Assembly (NCBI GenBank): GCA_016195325.1
Contig: JACPZX010000028.1
Span: 45,231-109,230, forward strand
Length of the DNA stretch: 64,000 nucleotides
Origin: Acidobacteriota bacterium
Lineage (GTDB): Bacteria > Acidobacteriota > Polarisedimenticolia > JACPZX01
Direction: 5' to 3'
In this document: one piece after another, positions 52,968 through 61,038 of the stretch
How positions within the stretch are numbered: the first letter of the stretch is position 1
Layout of the letters: every line of letters begins with the position of its first letter
Made by a program: the position numbers and the translations under genes
The notes under the pieces: model-generated
Told to the model about the DNA's origin: nothing
Databases searched by the model: none
The model's input: the letters and a program-made list of their open reading frames with translations, nothing else

Positions 52968-53513
52968 CTACCTGGTGAACTTCAAGCTCACCTTGCCCGT
53001 GACGCCGTTGTAGATCAGTTCCGTGCTCGCCAGCATGTTTCGGCCGAGCAAACCGTCGATGACTTTCGAGTCCATGAGACTGCCACTGGTGATTTCCGTG
53101 TTCGCCGCGATTTCATGCTCCACGCCCGAGAGCCTCTCAGATTGAATCACGAAGACGATGCGGCCGATGTAGACCCGGCCCGTCGTGTCCACGCCGACTC
53201 CGTGCATGGGGACACCGGAGTTGATCAGCTTGAGCCCGGCCCGCTCCGCGATCTCGTGCTTGATCATGCAACCGTCCGCTCCGGTATCAATCAGGAAGCG
53301 ACACGGCACGCGTGGAGGAACCGGCAGACTCGCAGCCAGTAAGGCTTTCTCGTGGGCGGCAGTCACGCCGACGTGCGCGAGAATGACCGGGCCCGGTTGC
53401 AGCAGTCCCTGGGGAGTGACGTCGAACTCGACTCGCGGATTTTCAGCCTGTGCGCGTCGTTTCAACTTGTCCAGCGCTTCCAGGTCGCGCCGGGATTTGT
53501 CGGAGCGCACCAA
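52968..53513 (-). CDS. Retropepsin-like aspartic protease family protein
   Basis: 181 aa, TTG or the adjacent GTG as start. The motif CRFLIDTGADGCMI holds the catalytic DTGA of clan AA proteases, followed by the beta-rich flap region (GVPMHGVGVDTTGRVYIG) and a GLLGRNML segment matching the second hydrophobic-hydrophobic-Gly motif of the retropepsin fold. One DTGA per chain implies a dimer. No signal peptide. It begins immediately after the stop of the 81-aa gene, 45 nt before the HicB-like start, in a lower-GC patch. Substrate unknown. Confidence 0.85.
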   Translation of the reverse strand: MVRSDKSRRDLEALDKLKRRAQAENPRVEFDVTPQGLLQPGPVILAHVGVTAAHEKALLAASLPVPPRVPCRFLIDTGADGCMIKHEIAERAGLKLINSGVPMHGVGVDTTGRVYIGRIVFVIQSERLSGVEHEIAANTEITSGSLMDSKVIDGLLGRNMLASTELIYNGVTGKVSLKFTR

Positions 53514-53759
53514 CTACGCGGAGAGCACGCGAGCGCCGTGGAACGAGACGTTGACGGTCTCTTGCGGCGCGATTCTCTGAATGAAGAACGGCTCGAGCCC
53601 GTGGAGAAACGTTCCGCGATCGAACGCTTCCTCCAAACTGCTGAAGAAACCCACGACATCGCTTCCCTTGATGAGGACGAACTCGCCGAGGTGTGTTCGG
53701 CGCCAGTCTTCCAGGTTCTGGAGGTAAACGCCCCGCTCGGAATCCAATTCAGCCATCAT
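53514..53759 (-). CDS. Small protein paired with the aspartic protease
   Basis: 81 aa. The central GEFVLIKGSDVVGFFSSLEEAF and FLHGLEPFFIQRI pattern is one I recall from short uncharacterised proteins encoded beside retropepsin-like genes (DUF5678-type); the name is from memory. It looks like a compact alpha/beta domain without membrane segments or cysteines. Two ATGs in a row at 53759 follow GGGGTGAG. The stop is directly followed by the protease start, so the two are probably made together. A substrate, inhibitor or adaptor of the protease is possible (inference). Confidence 0.72.
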   Translation of the reverse strand: MMAELDSERGVYLQNLEDWRRTHLGEFVLIKGSDVVGFFSSLEEAFDRGTFLHGLEPFFIQRIAPQETVNVSFHGARVLSA

Positions 53760-53778
53760 CTCACCCCGGGGAAACTCT

Positions 53779-53854
53779 TGGTGGACGGCAAGGGATTCGA
53801 ACCCTCGGCCTCCGCGTTGCGAACGCGGCGCTCTCCCATCTGAGCTAGCCGCCC
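53779..53854 (-). tRNA. tRNA-Ala (CGC anticodon)
   Basis: On the minus strand the acceptor stem is GGGCGGC/GCCGTCC (one G-U pair), the D-arm GCTCAGATGGGAGAGC, the anticodon loop TTCGCAA in the stem CGCG/CGCG (anticodon CGC, reading GCG), and the T-loop TTCGAAT. The discriminator A and CCA are encoded. It bounds the lower-GC patch on its right side; no integrase or repeated 3' end was found. Confidence 0.94.
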
Positions 53855-53938
53855 ACCCGCTGAGGCTCGCGCCGACGAACAGCCGAGCCCGGAGAGGCGC
53901 GGATCATGTCACCGCGCCCCGCCGGGGTCAAGAAGAAG

Positions 53939-54910
53939 TCAGTGGCCCTTCTTCGTCACCACGAAGCAGCCGCCCTGGTTCCCGATCCACAGCGAGCCAT
54001 TGCACCCCGCGATCTGCCCCGGAGCCCCCGTCGCGAAGACCGTCGCGGTCCCGCTCGGCGTGATCCGGTAGACGGTCCCCGGGTCCTGCCCCGCCACGTG
54101 GGCGAACATGTCGCCGCCGAAGCCGAGCCCGTCGGCCCAGTCGAACTCCCGGAACACGGTTCCGAGGGAAGTTGAAGTCCCGTTCGGGGCGAAAATCTCG
54201 CCGTCGACGTAGAGGTCCGACCCCCAGGCCCCCCCGCGACCGAAGCGCATCTCGTCGAATCGAGGCGGTCCGAACAGTGACTCCGCGCCCGCCGAATCGA
54301 TGCGGTAAATGCCGCCAGGGATGAAGGTCGAAACGCTGCCGTCGTAGCCATCCGATGCCTCGAAGAAGAGGTCGGACCCGAAGCCACCCGTGGGATCCAC
54401 CGCCGACGCAGCATCAGTGCCGAATCTGAAACCGCGAACGCCCTGGCTGGCCCACGTGACATCGAACTGCTGGACGACGCTGTCCCCTCCTGTCGAACTC
54501 GGATCTCCCTTCATCGTCACGTCGATCAGATCGCCGCCGCGCCAGCCGCCGGGGGTGAACGAGACGTTCGTGGCGAAGTAGTTCGAGATGAGCCCCGGCG
54601 GGGCGATGCTCGACGTACCGGTGAACGTCACCCGCTCGACGCCGCCAATCGTGTCGAAGTCCTTGTTCACGGTCCTGACCGCGACGTAGACGTAGTCCCC
54701 CCAGGCTCCCCCGGGCGAGCACTGGATGTCGTTGATGGTGGCGCGCGGCGGTCGCAGGGACTGCGGCCCCGTCTGGGGGCCGTCGTAGCCACACTGGTTG
54801 AACTGCGTGACGCCGAAGCCCGCTTCCTTCACCTTGATCGACGCCTGCGGCGCCGCCGCCGCGAGAGAAAAGGACATGCCGCACGCGAGGACTACAGCTG
54901 CTCGTCTCAT
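53939..54910 (-). CDS. Secreted protein of unknown function, propeller-like
   Basis: 323 aa with a strong GAGGAGGT site before the ATG. Signal peptide to SLAAAAPQA near residue 24. The chain is beta-rich with repeated Gly-Gly-Asp/Trp-Gly patterns (PGGAWGDYVYVAV, PGGWRGGDLIDVT, GRGGAWGSDLYVDG, GFGGDMFAHVAG), each followed by a strand such as GTVYRITPSG. This looks like a beta-propeller of the NHL/SMP-30 kind but I cannot assign a family. Two cysteines near the N-terminus and two at the C-terminus may form disulfides. It stands alone between tRNA-Ala and the glycan cluster. Confidence 0.8.
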   Translation of the reverse strand: MRRAAVVLACGMSFSLAAAAPQASIKVKEAGFGVTQFNQCGYDGPQTGPQSLRPPRATINDIQCSPGGAWGDYVYVAVRTVNKDFDTIGGVERVTFTGTSSIAPPGLISNYFATNVSFTPGGWRGGDLIDVTMKGDPSSTGGDSVVQQFDVTWASQGVRGFRFGTDAASAVDPTGGFGSDLFFEASDGYDGSVSTFIPGGIYRIDSAGAESLFGPPRFDEMRFGRGGAWGSDLYVDGEIFAPNGTSTSLGTVFREFDWADGLGFGGDMFAHVAGQDPGTVYRITPSGTATVFATGAPGQIAGCNGSLWIGNQGGCFVVTKKGH

Positions 54911-54988
54911 GGAGAGACCTCCTCATCGCCAGGACGTTGCATGCGACGGGAGCATACGACCATCCGGGATGGACAACCACAACGGGAT

Positions 54989-56443
54989 TCAGGAGCGGCG
55001 CCAACCCCGCACGGCGCGGTACGCCGCGCGGAACGGGAAGGTCGCGGCCCGGGCGAGCTGACCGGCCCGCGAGTTCCGGCTCCTCCGCGCGATGTCCCCC
55101 ATCCCCTCGGACTCCCCTTCCCCGCCCGACAGCGCCCGGAGAAGGAAGGCGACCCGCCCGCTTCGCCCGCCGGGACGCAAGAGCGTCTTGTGCAGCAGCC
55201 GAATCCCCGCGATCGACAGCGGGCTCGCCGACGGCTCGAAGCCGCAGAGGTTCATGAGCGCGAGACGGCGGAGCCCCGCATGCTCCAGCGTGGGGCGCCG
55301 GCGGGGGATCAGCCGTTCGAGCCCCGGACACGACCCGGCGATGAAAGCCTCGCCGTAGGCGCGCGCGAGGACGAAGAGCGAGTCCTCGAGAAACGCCGTC
55401 GCCCCGGTGCGCTGCGCGAGGTCGGTGAGCACGGAAGGATCGATCTCGCGACCCTCGACGCGCAGGAGGGCCGCGACGTCGGCGACCTGGTACATCTTAC
55501 CGATCGAGACGTTCCCGTGGATGTCGATGAGAAGGTGGAAGAGGATGTGCGCCGGCGCGGGGCGCCGCGCGCGAAGCCGGGGGTGAGGGCGGCTCGCCGC
55601 GATCATCTCCGGGAGGATCGGCGCGCACGAGCCCGACGGGATCCAGATGCCGGTGTGCGGCTCGATCTTCACCGCTTCGGCGGCGCTGACGCGGGGGGCG
55701 AGATGGTGGTGGTGCTCCCGGTACCAGGCGCGCGACCAGATCCCCTCGAACGACGCGTACCCCATCGACTCGAGGATCCGATCCGCGGCGTCGACCTCCG
55801 AGTCCGCGAAGAGGATGTCGAGGTCGCCGATCATCCGGTCCCCTGGCCCGGTGAAGGCGAGCTGCTGGAGCGCCGTCTCCTTCAACAGGATCGGCGTGAG
55901 GCCGGCCGCCGCGAAGGCGTCGAGGAGGCGGGAGAGGAGATCGAGGAGGCGCTCGTTGCGCGCGCGGATGCCGGCCGCCGCGCGGGTGAGCGCCTCGCGC
56001 GTCCCGGCGTCGACGGCGTCCCCCCCGAGCGCGAGCGCGGGAGCGGCCGCGGTCACGAGGTTCGCGCGGCCGACGGCGCGATGGAAGGCGGGCCAGGATC
56101 TCACGCGCGAGGCCGCCTCGGCGATCGCGCGGCCCCGCTCCGGGCGCAGCGACACGAGGGCGAGGAGCTTCCCCTCCGGGTCGTCGAGCGTCACCCTCGG
56201 GGCGGGGCCCTCCGCGACGCGGCGGGCAGCGGGAAGAAGCGAGCCGGCCGACTCCGTCGAGAGGAGATCGAGGAGACCTTCCTCGAAGCAGCCGTAGAGG
56301 GAGTTCGCGGCGAGGTAGTCGCCGTTGGCGTCCGGGGGGAGCTCGCGGAGCCGGGCGCGAAGCCCCTCGGCCTCGTAGCCGTGATGCAGCCAGAACTCCC
56401 AGAGGAGCCGGTCTTCCCCGAGGACGTCCTGGGCGCTGCGCAC
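54989..56443 (-). CDS. Nucleotidyltransferase-family protein (NTP_transf_5-like)
   Basis: 484 aa from a GTG at 56443 with GAGAGG 7 nt upstream; a TTG at 56461 overlapping the upstream stop is the alternative. In the middle, PILLKETALQQL and GDRMIGDLDILF form the nucleotidyltransferase-fold signature (Gly-Asp-x-Asp), followed by VDAADRILESMGY. HHHHLAPR and EPHTGIW come after it. Relatives are encoded in surface-polysaccharide loci, but their substrate is not settled. The C-terminus is basic (RAAYRAVRGWRRS). Last gene of the minus-strand glycan cluster. Confidence 0.78.
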   Translation of the reverse strand: MRSAQDVLGEDRLLWEFWLHHGYEAEGLRARLRELPPDANGDYLAANSLYGCFEEGLLDLLSTESAGSLLPAARRVAEGPAPRVTLDDPEGKLLALVSLRPERGRAIAEAASRVRSWPAFHRAVGRANLVTAAAPALALGGDAVDAGTREALTRAAAGIRARNERLLDLLSRLLDAFAAAGLTPILLKETALQQLAFTGPGDRMIGDLDILFADSEVDAADRILESMGYASFEGIWSRAWYREHHHHLAPRVSAAEAVKIEPHTGIWIPSGSCAPILPEMIAASRPHPRLRARRPAPAHILFHLLIDIHGNVSIGKMYQVADVAALLRVEGREIDPSVLTDLAQRTGATAFLEDSLFVLARAYGEAFIAGSCPGLERLIPRRRPTLEHAGLRRLALMNLCGFEPSASPLSIAGIRLLHKTLLRPGGRSGRVAFLLRALSGGEGESEGMGDIARRSRNSRAGQLARAATFPFRAAYRAVRGWRRS

Positions 56444-56457
56444 GGCGGAACCTCTCG

Positions 56458-57204
56458 TCAAATCCCCAGGCGGAGGCGCCAGACGATCCAGAGCGCCTCG
56501 AAGATGATCGCGTTGTTCATCTTCGACTGGCCGACGTGGCGATCGTTGAAGGTGATGGGGACCTCCGCGAGGCGGAACCCCTTGCGGTAGGCGCGGTACT
56601 TCATCTCGATCTGGAAGGCGTAGCCGTTCGAGTGGATCCGGTCGAGGTCGATCGCCTCGAGGACGGTCCGCCGGTAGCACTTGAAGCCGGCGGTCGCGTC
56701 GCTGATGACCGAGCCCGGGATCCCCGTGATCATGTTCACGTAGATGGTCGCCATCTTCGACAGCAGGAGGCGCTTGAAGGACCAGTTGATGACGCGGACG
56801 CCGTTTCGGTAGCGGCTCCCGATCACGAGATCGGCCTCGCGGATCTTGTTGAGGAAGTCGGGGAGGGAGTTCGGGTCGTGCGAGAAGTCGGCGTCCATCT
56901 CGATGATGACGTCGACCTGCTGGCTGAGGGCGTACTTGAAGCCGGCGACGTACGCGGTGCCTAAGCCCAGCTTCCCGCTCCGGTGCAGCACGTGGACGCC
57001 GGGGTCGGCCTTCGACATGTCGTCGGCGATCTCCCCGGTGCCGTCGGGGCTGCCGTCGTCGACGATGCACACCTCGATGTCGTACGGGAGGGAGCGCACC
57101 GCCTTCACGATCGACTGGATGTTCTCCGACTCGTTGTACGTCGGGATCACGGCCATCGCGCGGATCGGGCCCGTCAGATCCTGCGCCGGACGCCGCTCAG
57201 CCAC
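56458..57204 (-). CDS. Family-2 glycosyltransferase, dolichyl/polyprenyl-phosphate mannose synthase-like
   Basis: 248 aa. A GT-A fold of the DPM1 type: VIPTYNESENI, the nucleotide-binding VDDGSPDGTGEIA, the metal-binding DADFSHDP, GSRYRNGVRV and the C-terminal VGQSKM. No membrane helix follows, as in human DPM1. It would transfer mannose or glucose from the sugar nucleotide to polyprenyl phosphate, supplying the lipid-linked donor that the MptB-like enzyme at 61025 needs. Its start overlaps the upstream membrane gene by 8 nt. Confidence 0.9.
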   Translation of the reverse strand: MAERRPAQDLTGPIRAMAVIPTYNESENIQSIVKAVRSLPYDIEVCIVDDGSPDGTGEIADDMSKADPGVHVLHRSGKLGLGTAYVAGFKYALSQQVDVIIEMDADFSHDPNSLPDFLNKIREADLVIGSRYRNGVRVINWSFKRLLLSKMATIYVNMITGIPGSVISDATAGFKCYRRTVLEAIDLDRIHSNGYAFQIEMKYRAYRKGFRLAEVPITFNDRHVGQSKMNNAIIFEALWIVWRLRLGI

Positions 57205-58216
57205 GGGGCGCTCCTTCTCCCGTCACCGGGGCGGGCGGCGGGGCGGTGGGGTGCGCGCCGTGCGGGATCACCGGGGCGCGCCAGAACATGTACGCGAGGG
57301 CGCCGTAGAGCGCGGCGCTGCCGCTCACGACGAGGAGGAATGCGACCGAGAAGCTGACGACCTGGGGAAGCGAGATGCCGCCCGGGCCCAGATAGAAGGC
57401 CAGCGTCGCCTCGCGGATGCCGATGCCCGAGATTGTCAGCGGGAGGAGCGCCGCGATGCTCGCCCCCGCGAGCCCGGCCGCGAGCCGCAGGAAGGCGACC
57501 GGCACGCCGAGGCTGACGGCGACGAGGTATCCCTGGAGAAACGTGAGAAGCGTCGAGGCGAGCGTGGAGACGAGGGCGACGAGAGCCGGCCGCCGCCCGG
57601 AGGGGGTCGCCATCTGCTCGAGGCCCGCGATCGCGTCGCCGAGCTCGCGCCCGGCGCGCGCGAGGCCCACCCTGCCGAAGGCAGCGCTGGCCTTCTCGGG
57701 ACCGGCCTGGCTCGTCCACCGGTACAGCGTCCACGCGATGACGCCGGCGAGGGCGACGAGGCACCAGGTCACCGTGCCGCCGACGGGGCCGAGGAGGAAT
57801 CCCGCGCCGGCCGCGGCGACGAGGGTGAGGGCGAAGGCGTCGAGGAGGCGATCGGCGATCACCGACGAGGCGGCGCGGCCGAACGAGATCCCCTTCTCGC
57901 GGCTGACGGAGAAGGCCTTCGTGAAATCGCCGAGCCTCCCCGGGGTCCACGACGCGATGGCCGAGGCGATGGTGTACGCGCGCACGGACGGCGCAAACCC
58001 GTAGTCGATCGCCTGAAGCTTCATGATCTCACGCCATCTCCATGCCTTGATGACCAGGAGGGCCAGGTTGATCGCGGCGCTGCCGACGAGCGGGAGCCAC
58101 CGCGCGCGCCCGAGGAGCCCGCGGATCTGCGCGTGATCGCTCACGTACCAGAAGGCGAGGAAGAGCGCCGGCCCGATCCACCGAAGGGCCCAACGGCCGA
58201 GACGCCGCCCTCGCAC
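57197..58216 (-). CDS. LPG-synthase-TM/UPF0104 family membrane protein
   Basis: 339 aa, GTG start. About eight membrane helices; the segment SVIADRLLDAFALTLVAAAG and the later LLPLTISGIGIREATLAFYL are the conserved parts of the lysylphosphatidylglycerol-synthase transmembrane/UPF0104 family (flippase-like). Stand-alone members near glycosyltransferases are thought to move or bind lipid-linked sugars. Sits between two GT2 genes (9 nt gap upstream, 8 nt overlap downstream). The Pro/Ala tail is cytoplasmic. Confidence 0.88.
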   Translation of the reverse strand: MRGRRLGRWALRWIGPALFLAFWYVSDHAQIRGLLGRARWLPLVGSAAINLALLVIKAWRWREIMKLQAIDYGFAPSVRAYTIASAIASWTPGRLGDFTKAFSVSREKGISFGRAASSVIADRLLDAFALTLVAAAGAGFLLGPVGGTVTWCLVALAGVIAWTLYRWTSQAGPEKASAAFGRVGLARAGRELGDAIAGLEQMATPSGRRPALVALVSTLASTLLTFLQGYLVAVSLGVPVAFLRLAAGLAGASIAALLPLTISGIGIREATLAFYLGPGGISLPQVVSFSVAFLLVVSGSAALYGALAYMFWRAPVIPHGAHPTAPPPAPVTGEGAPRG

Positions 58217-58225
58217 GCGGCGGCC

Positions 58226-58903
58226 TCAGGCCGCCGTGAACCGGAGCTTGAGAATCGTGCCCAGGATGATGAGGCCGTTCCGGATTCTCTTGAAGTTCGT
58301 GCGCCCCGCCGCGCGGCGATCGCGCGTGACCGGGACCTCGACGATCTTCAGCCCGCGCTTGATCGACTTGATGAGCATCTCGGTCTCGATCTCGTACTCC
58401 TTCGCGGTGAGCGGGATGGCGCGCACCTTGTCGAGGCGGATGGCGCGGTACCCCGCCTGCGAGTCGGTGATGTGCACGCCGAAGAGGATGTTGATGAGCC
58501 CGCTCATGAACTTGTTGCCGAAGTAGTTCGGCGTGCTGATGGCCCCTTCCTTCATCGTCCCGATGAACTTCGAGCCGTTGACGAAGTCGGCCCCCCTGTC
58601 CAGCTCGGCGAGGAGGAGCGGGATCTCCGAAGGGTAGTCCTGGCCGTCCCCGTCGATGAAGAGGACGACGTCTCCCGTCGCCTCCTTCAGGCCGCGCTGG
58701 ATCGCCTTCCCCTTCCCCTGGTTCGGCTCCTGGCGCACGACGCGCGCTCCGGCGCCGCGGGCCGCCTCGGAGGTGTCGTCGACCGAGCCGTCGTCGACGA
58801 CGAGGACCTCGTCGCCGGGCTTCAGCACGGCCTTCACTCCGGCGATGACGGCGGCGATGTTCGGGCCTTCGTTGTAGGCGGCGATGATGGCGCAGACTCT
58901 CAT
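58226..58903 (-). CDS. Family-2 glycosyltransferase
   Basis: 225 aa, soluble GT-A fold: CAIIAAYNEGPNIAAVI, VVDDGSVDDT, FIDGDGQDYP for the metal site, and NYFGNKFMSG. A conserved DSQAGYRAIR follows. The C-terminal basic segment RTNFKRIRNGLIILGTILKL may lie on the membrane. Most like GT2 enzymes that load polyprenyl phosphate with a sugar. 35 nt separate it from the upstream alpha/alpha-barrel gene. Confidence 0.9.
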   Translation of the reverse strand: MRVCAIIAAYNEGPNIAAVIAGVKAVLKPGDEVLVVDDGSVDDTSEAARGAGARVVRQEPNQGKGKAIQRGLKEATGDVVLFIDGDGQDYPSEIPLLLAELDRGADFVNGSKFIGTMKEGAISTPNYFGNKFMSGLINILFGVHITDSQAGYRAIRLDKVRAIPLTAKEYEIETEMLIKSIKRGLKIVEVPVTRDRRAAGRTNFKRIRNGLIILGTILKLRFTAA

Positions 58904-58938
58904 CTCGGGGGCTTCTCCTTACGGCAGGGTGGATGGGA

Positions 58939-59991
58939 TCAGACGAGCCACTCGGGGCGCGCGCCCCGGAGCGCCCACTCCATCGCCTGCGTCGCGAAGA
59001 TGGAGGTGACGGAGTTCACGTCACGGCTGCCGGCGCAGTAGACCAGCCCCCCTTCGGGGGACCTCAGGCTCGAGAGAAACGCGAGGCCGCGATCGATCGA
59101 GGAGCGGTACGCCACAGGGTCGACCGCGAGCCAGATGCGAACGGCCTGCGCGCTCGCGTCCCCGACCTTCACGCGGTTTCGCGAAGGGTCCTCGTACCAG
59201 TTGTAGACGCTCCCGTCCTCGTTCTGCCACGCCTTCAGGCGATCGGCGCCCGCCTTGAGATACGCCGTCGTGTCGGCGTAGCCGCGCGCGCGCATGTACA
59301 GCAGCCCCTCGAGCGAGTAGCAGTGCGCGTGCGTGTAGACGACGGTGTCCGTCGGTCCGATCCGGAACGCGCCCTGCTTGAAGCAGGCGGGGGCGAGCTC
59401 CTCCATGACGCCGCGGGCGAGGTCGCGGAAGGAATCGTCGGCGAGATCCTCGCCGAGGCAGTCGAGCGCGATCATCGTCTTGAGCTGGTGGGTGCCGTAG
59501 ATCGTCGACCAGTGGTGCGGCATCGTGGCGGCGGTGCCGTCGTCGTTGACGAGCGTCGTGCGCCGCATCGTCGAGTCCTTGACGAAATGCGCCATCCGGG
59601 CGAGGACGCCGTGGTCGATGCGGCCGTGGAGGAGCCTGCGGTACGCCGACAGCCCGGCGACCGCCATGCAGGTGTCGAACAGGTACAGCTTCCCGTCCAT
59701 CCCGACCCCTCCGAGAGGGGGGGTCAGGCGCTGCAGGCTCGCCGCGATGGAGTGCGCGCGCTCCGCGAGCGCCTCGTCCTGCCGCTCGCTGGCCAGGTAG
59801 GACATGAGGCGGAGGTACAGCCCCATCGACTCCGGGTAGACGAACCCGGGATGATCGGGATTCACCCACGAGTAGATGCAGCCGTCCCCGTTGGTGATGG
59901 CGGGCGACTTCAGGAAGCCGATGACGCTGCTTTGAATCTCCTCCAGCGAGGCGGACACCTTCAAATCACGATTCTCCTGTGGGGGGGCCAT
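58939..59991 (-). CDS. Predicted alpha/alpha-barrel protein in the glycan cluster
   Basis: 350 aa, no signal peptide or membrane segment. Repeating helix pairs with Gly/Trp turns (YPESMGLYLRLMSYL, THAHCYSLEGLLYM, DASAQAVRIWLAV) suggest an alpha/alpha toroid as in terpene cyclases, uronate lyases or AGE epimerases. Acidic and aromatic residues (DGCIYSWVNPDHPG, HHWSTIYGTHQL) could form an active site. I cannot name the reaction; a cytoplasmic glycan-processing enzyme fits the neighbours. First gene of the cluster behind the promoter at 60004-60031. Confidence 0.72.
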   Translation of the reverse strand: MAPPQENRDLKVSASLEEIQSSVIGFLKSPAITNGDGCIYSWVNPDHPGFVYPESMGLYLRLMSYLASERQDEALAERAHSIAASLQRLTPPLGGVGMDGKLYLFDTCMAVAGLSAYRRLLHGRIDHGVLARMAHFVKDSTMRRTTLVNDDGTAATMPHHWSTIYGTHQLKTMIALDCLGEDLADDSFRDLARGVMEELAPACFKQGAFRIGPTDTVVYTHAHCYSLEGLLYMRARGYADTTAYLKAGADRLKAWQNEDGSVYNWYEDPSRNRVKVGDASAQAVRIWLAVDPVAYRSSIDRGLAFLSSLRSPEGGLVYCAGSRDVNSVTSIFATQAMEWALRGARPEWLV

Positions 59992-60003
59992 TTCAGAGGG
60001 GCA

Positions 60004-60031
60004 AGTATACGGCCATGTGACGCCATTTCAA
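60004..60031 (-). promoter_or_regulatory. Promoter of the distal glycan cluster
   Basis: On the minus strand TTGAAA (60031-60026), a 16-nt spacer and TATACT (60009-60004), 12 nt before the ATG at 59991. It lies in the 120-nt gap after the upstream glycosyltransferase and splits the glycan region into two transcription units. Confidence 0.6.
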
Positions 60032-60111
60032 GCAAATGGGGGAATTCCCGCCGGCCGCCGACCGGCGGGCCGTCCGGGGCGTCCCCGTTGTCGGGATATG
60101 CCTGGCCGGCG

Positions 60112-61038
60112 TCACGCGGAGGGGTCCGGCCCCCGGAGCCCCTTGCTGATCATGTCGGCCAGCACGCCGATCGCCAGGATCTGGAGGCCGGCGAAGAGGA
60201 GGATCAGCGTCTTCTCCGTCAGGTCCTCGCGCACGAAGACGTCCCACCCCGCGCTCACGGCGAAGGCGGCGAGGATCGGGAGACAGGCCGGGATGAAGAT
60301 GCGGAGAGGGTTGAAGTAGAGGATCGCGCGCAGGATCAGCACGAGGAAGTTCAGCGTGTCGCGGATGGGGCGGATCTTCGACCGGCCGTGCCGCTTCGAG
60401 TAGTCGATGGGGACGAAGGCGACGCGGAAGTCGTTGCACAGGAGCGCCAGCGTGATCGTCGTCGTGAAGGAGAATCCGGCCGGAAGGATCGGGAAGAAGC
60501 GCAGCGAGCGATCGCGCCGGAAGATCCTCAGCCCCGAGTTCAGATCGGGGATCTCCGTGCTCGAGAGGTACGACGCGAGCCGCCGCAGGAACCACTTCGC
60601 GGGGCGCCTCACAAGGGGGATGTGCACGCTCTTCCCGGTGCGCGCGCCGACGACCATGTCGTGGCCGGGGGCGAGCTCCAGCAGGCGGTGGATCGCGTCG
60701 CTCGGGTACGTCCCGTCGGCGTCAATGATCAGGATGAAGGGGGACGCGGCCGCGCGGATCCCGCTCTTGAGGGAGGCGCCGTACCCCCGGTTCGCCGCGT
60801 GGGTGACGACGGTGACCCCGTGGCCGCGGGCGATCTCCCCGGTGCGGTCCGACGAGCCGTCGTCCACGACGATGATCTCGAAGGCCCACGCGCCGCCGCC
60901 GAGCGCCTGCTTGAGGGAGTCCAGGACCTTACCGATCCCCGCCTCCTCGTTGTAGGCGGGCATGACGATGGAGACCGCGCGCGGAAGGGCCTCGTCCTTC
61001 CGCACCGCCGCGCTCGGCGCCTCTTCAGTCGCTCTCAT
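60112..61038 (-). CDS. Family-2 glycosyltransferase with a C-terminal membrane anchor (DPM-like)
   Basis: 308 aa from the ATG at 61038, which overlaps the MptB-like gene by 14 nt; a frame open further upstream is not needed. GT-A motifs: IVMPAYNEEAGI, VVDDGSSDRTGEIA, IDADGTYPSD, GARTGKSVHIP. DLNSGLRIFRR and RHGRSKI are typical of polyprenyl-phosphate glycosyltransferases. Two membrane helices near the end (IFIPACLPILAAFAVSAG, ILLFAGLQILAIGVLADM) anchor it. It likely makes a polyprenyl-phosphate sugar used by the adjacent GT-C enzyme. Confidence 0.9.
   Translation of the reverse strand: MRATEEAPSAAVRKDEALPRAVSIVMPAYNEEAGIGKVLDSLKQALGGGAWAFEIIVVDDGSSDRTGEIARGHGVTVVTHAANRGYGASLKSGIRAAASPFILIIDADGTYPSDAIHRLLELAPGHDMVVGARTGKSVHIPLVRRPAKWFLRRLASYLSSTEIPDLNSGLRIFRRDRSLRFFPILPAGFSFTTTITLALLCNDFRVAFVPIDYSKRHGRSKIRPIRDTLNFLVLILRAILYFNPLRIFIPACLPILAAFAVSAGWDVFVREDLTEKTLILLFAGLQILAIGVLADMISKGLRGPDPSA

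Noticed and set aside
52541-53000. Complete HicAB toxin-antitoxin module
   Set aside because: No HicA-like reading frame with the GSHH-type motif lies on either side of the HicB-like gene.
52705-53785. Integrated element with attachment sites at tRNA-Ala
   Set aside because: Only a 6-nt match (CTTGGT) to the tRNA 3' end is found at the other border, and no integrase is present.
60032-60111. Intrinsic terminator after the glycosyltransferase at 60112
   Set aside because: GC-rich inverted repeats are present but no T-run follows them, so termination there cannot be supported.
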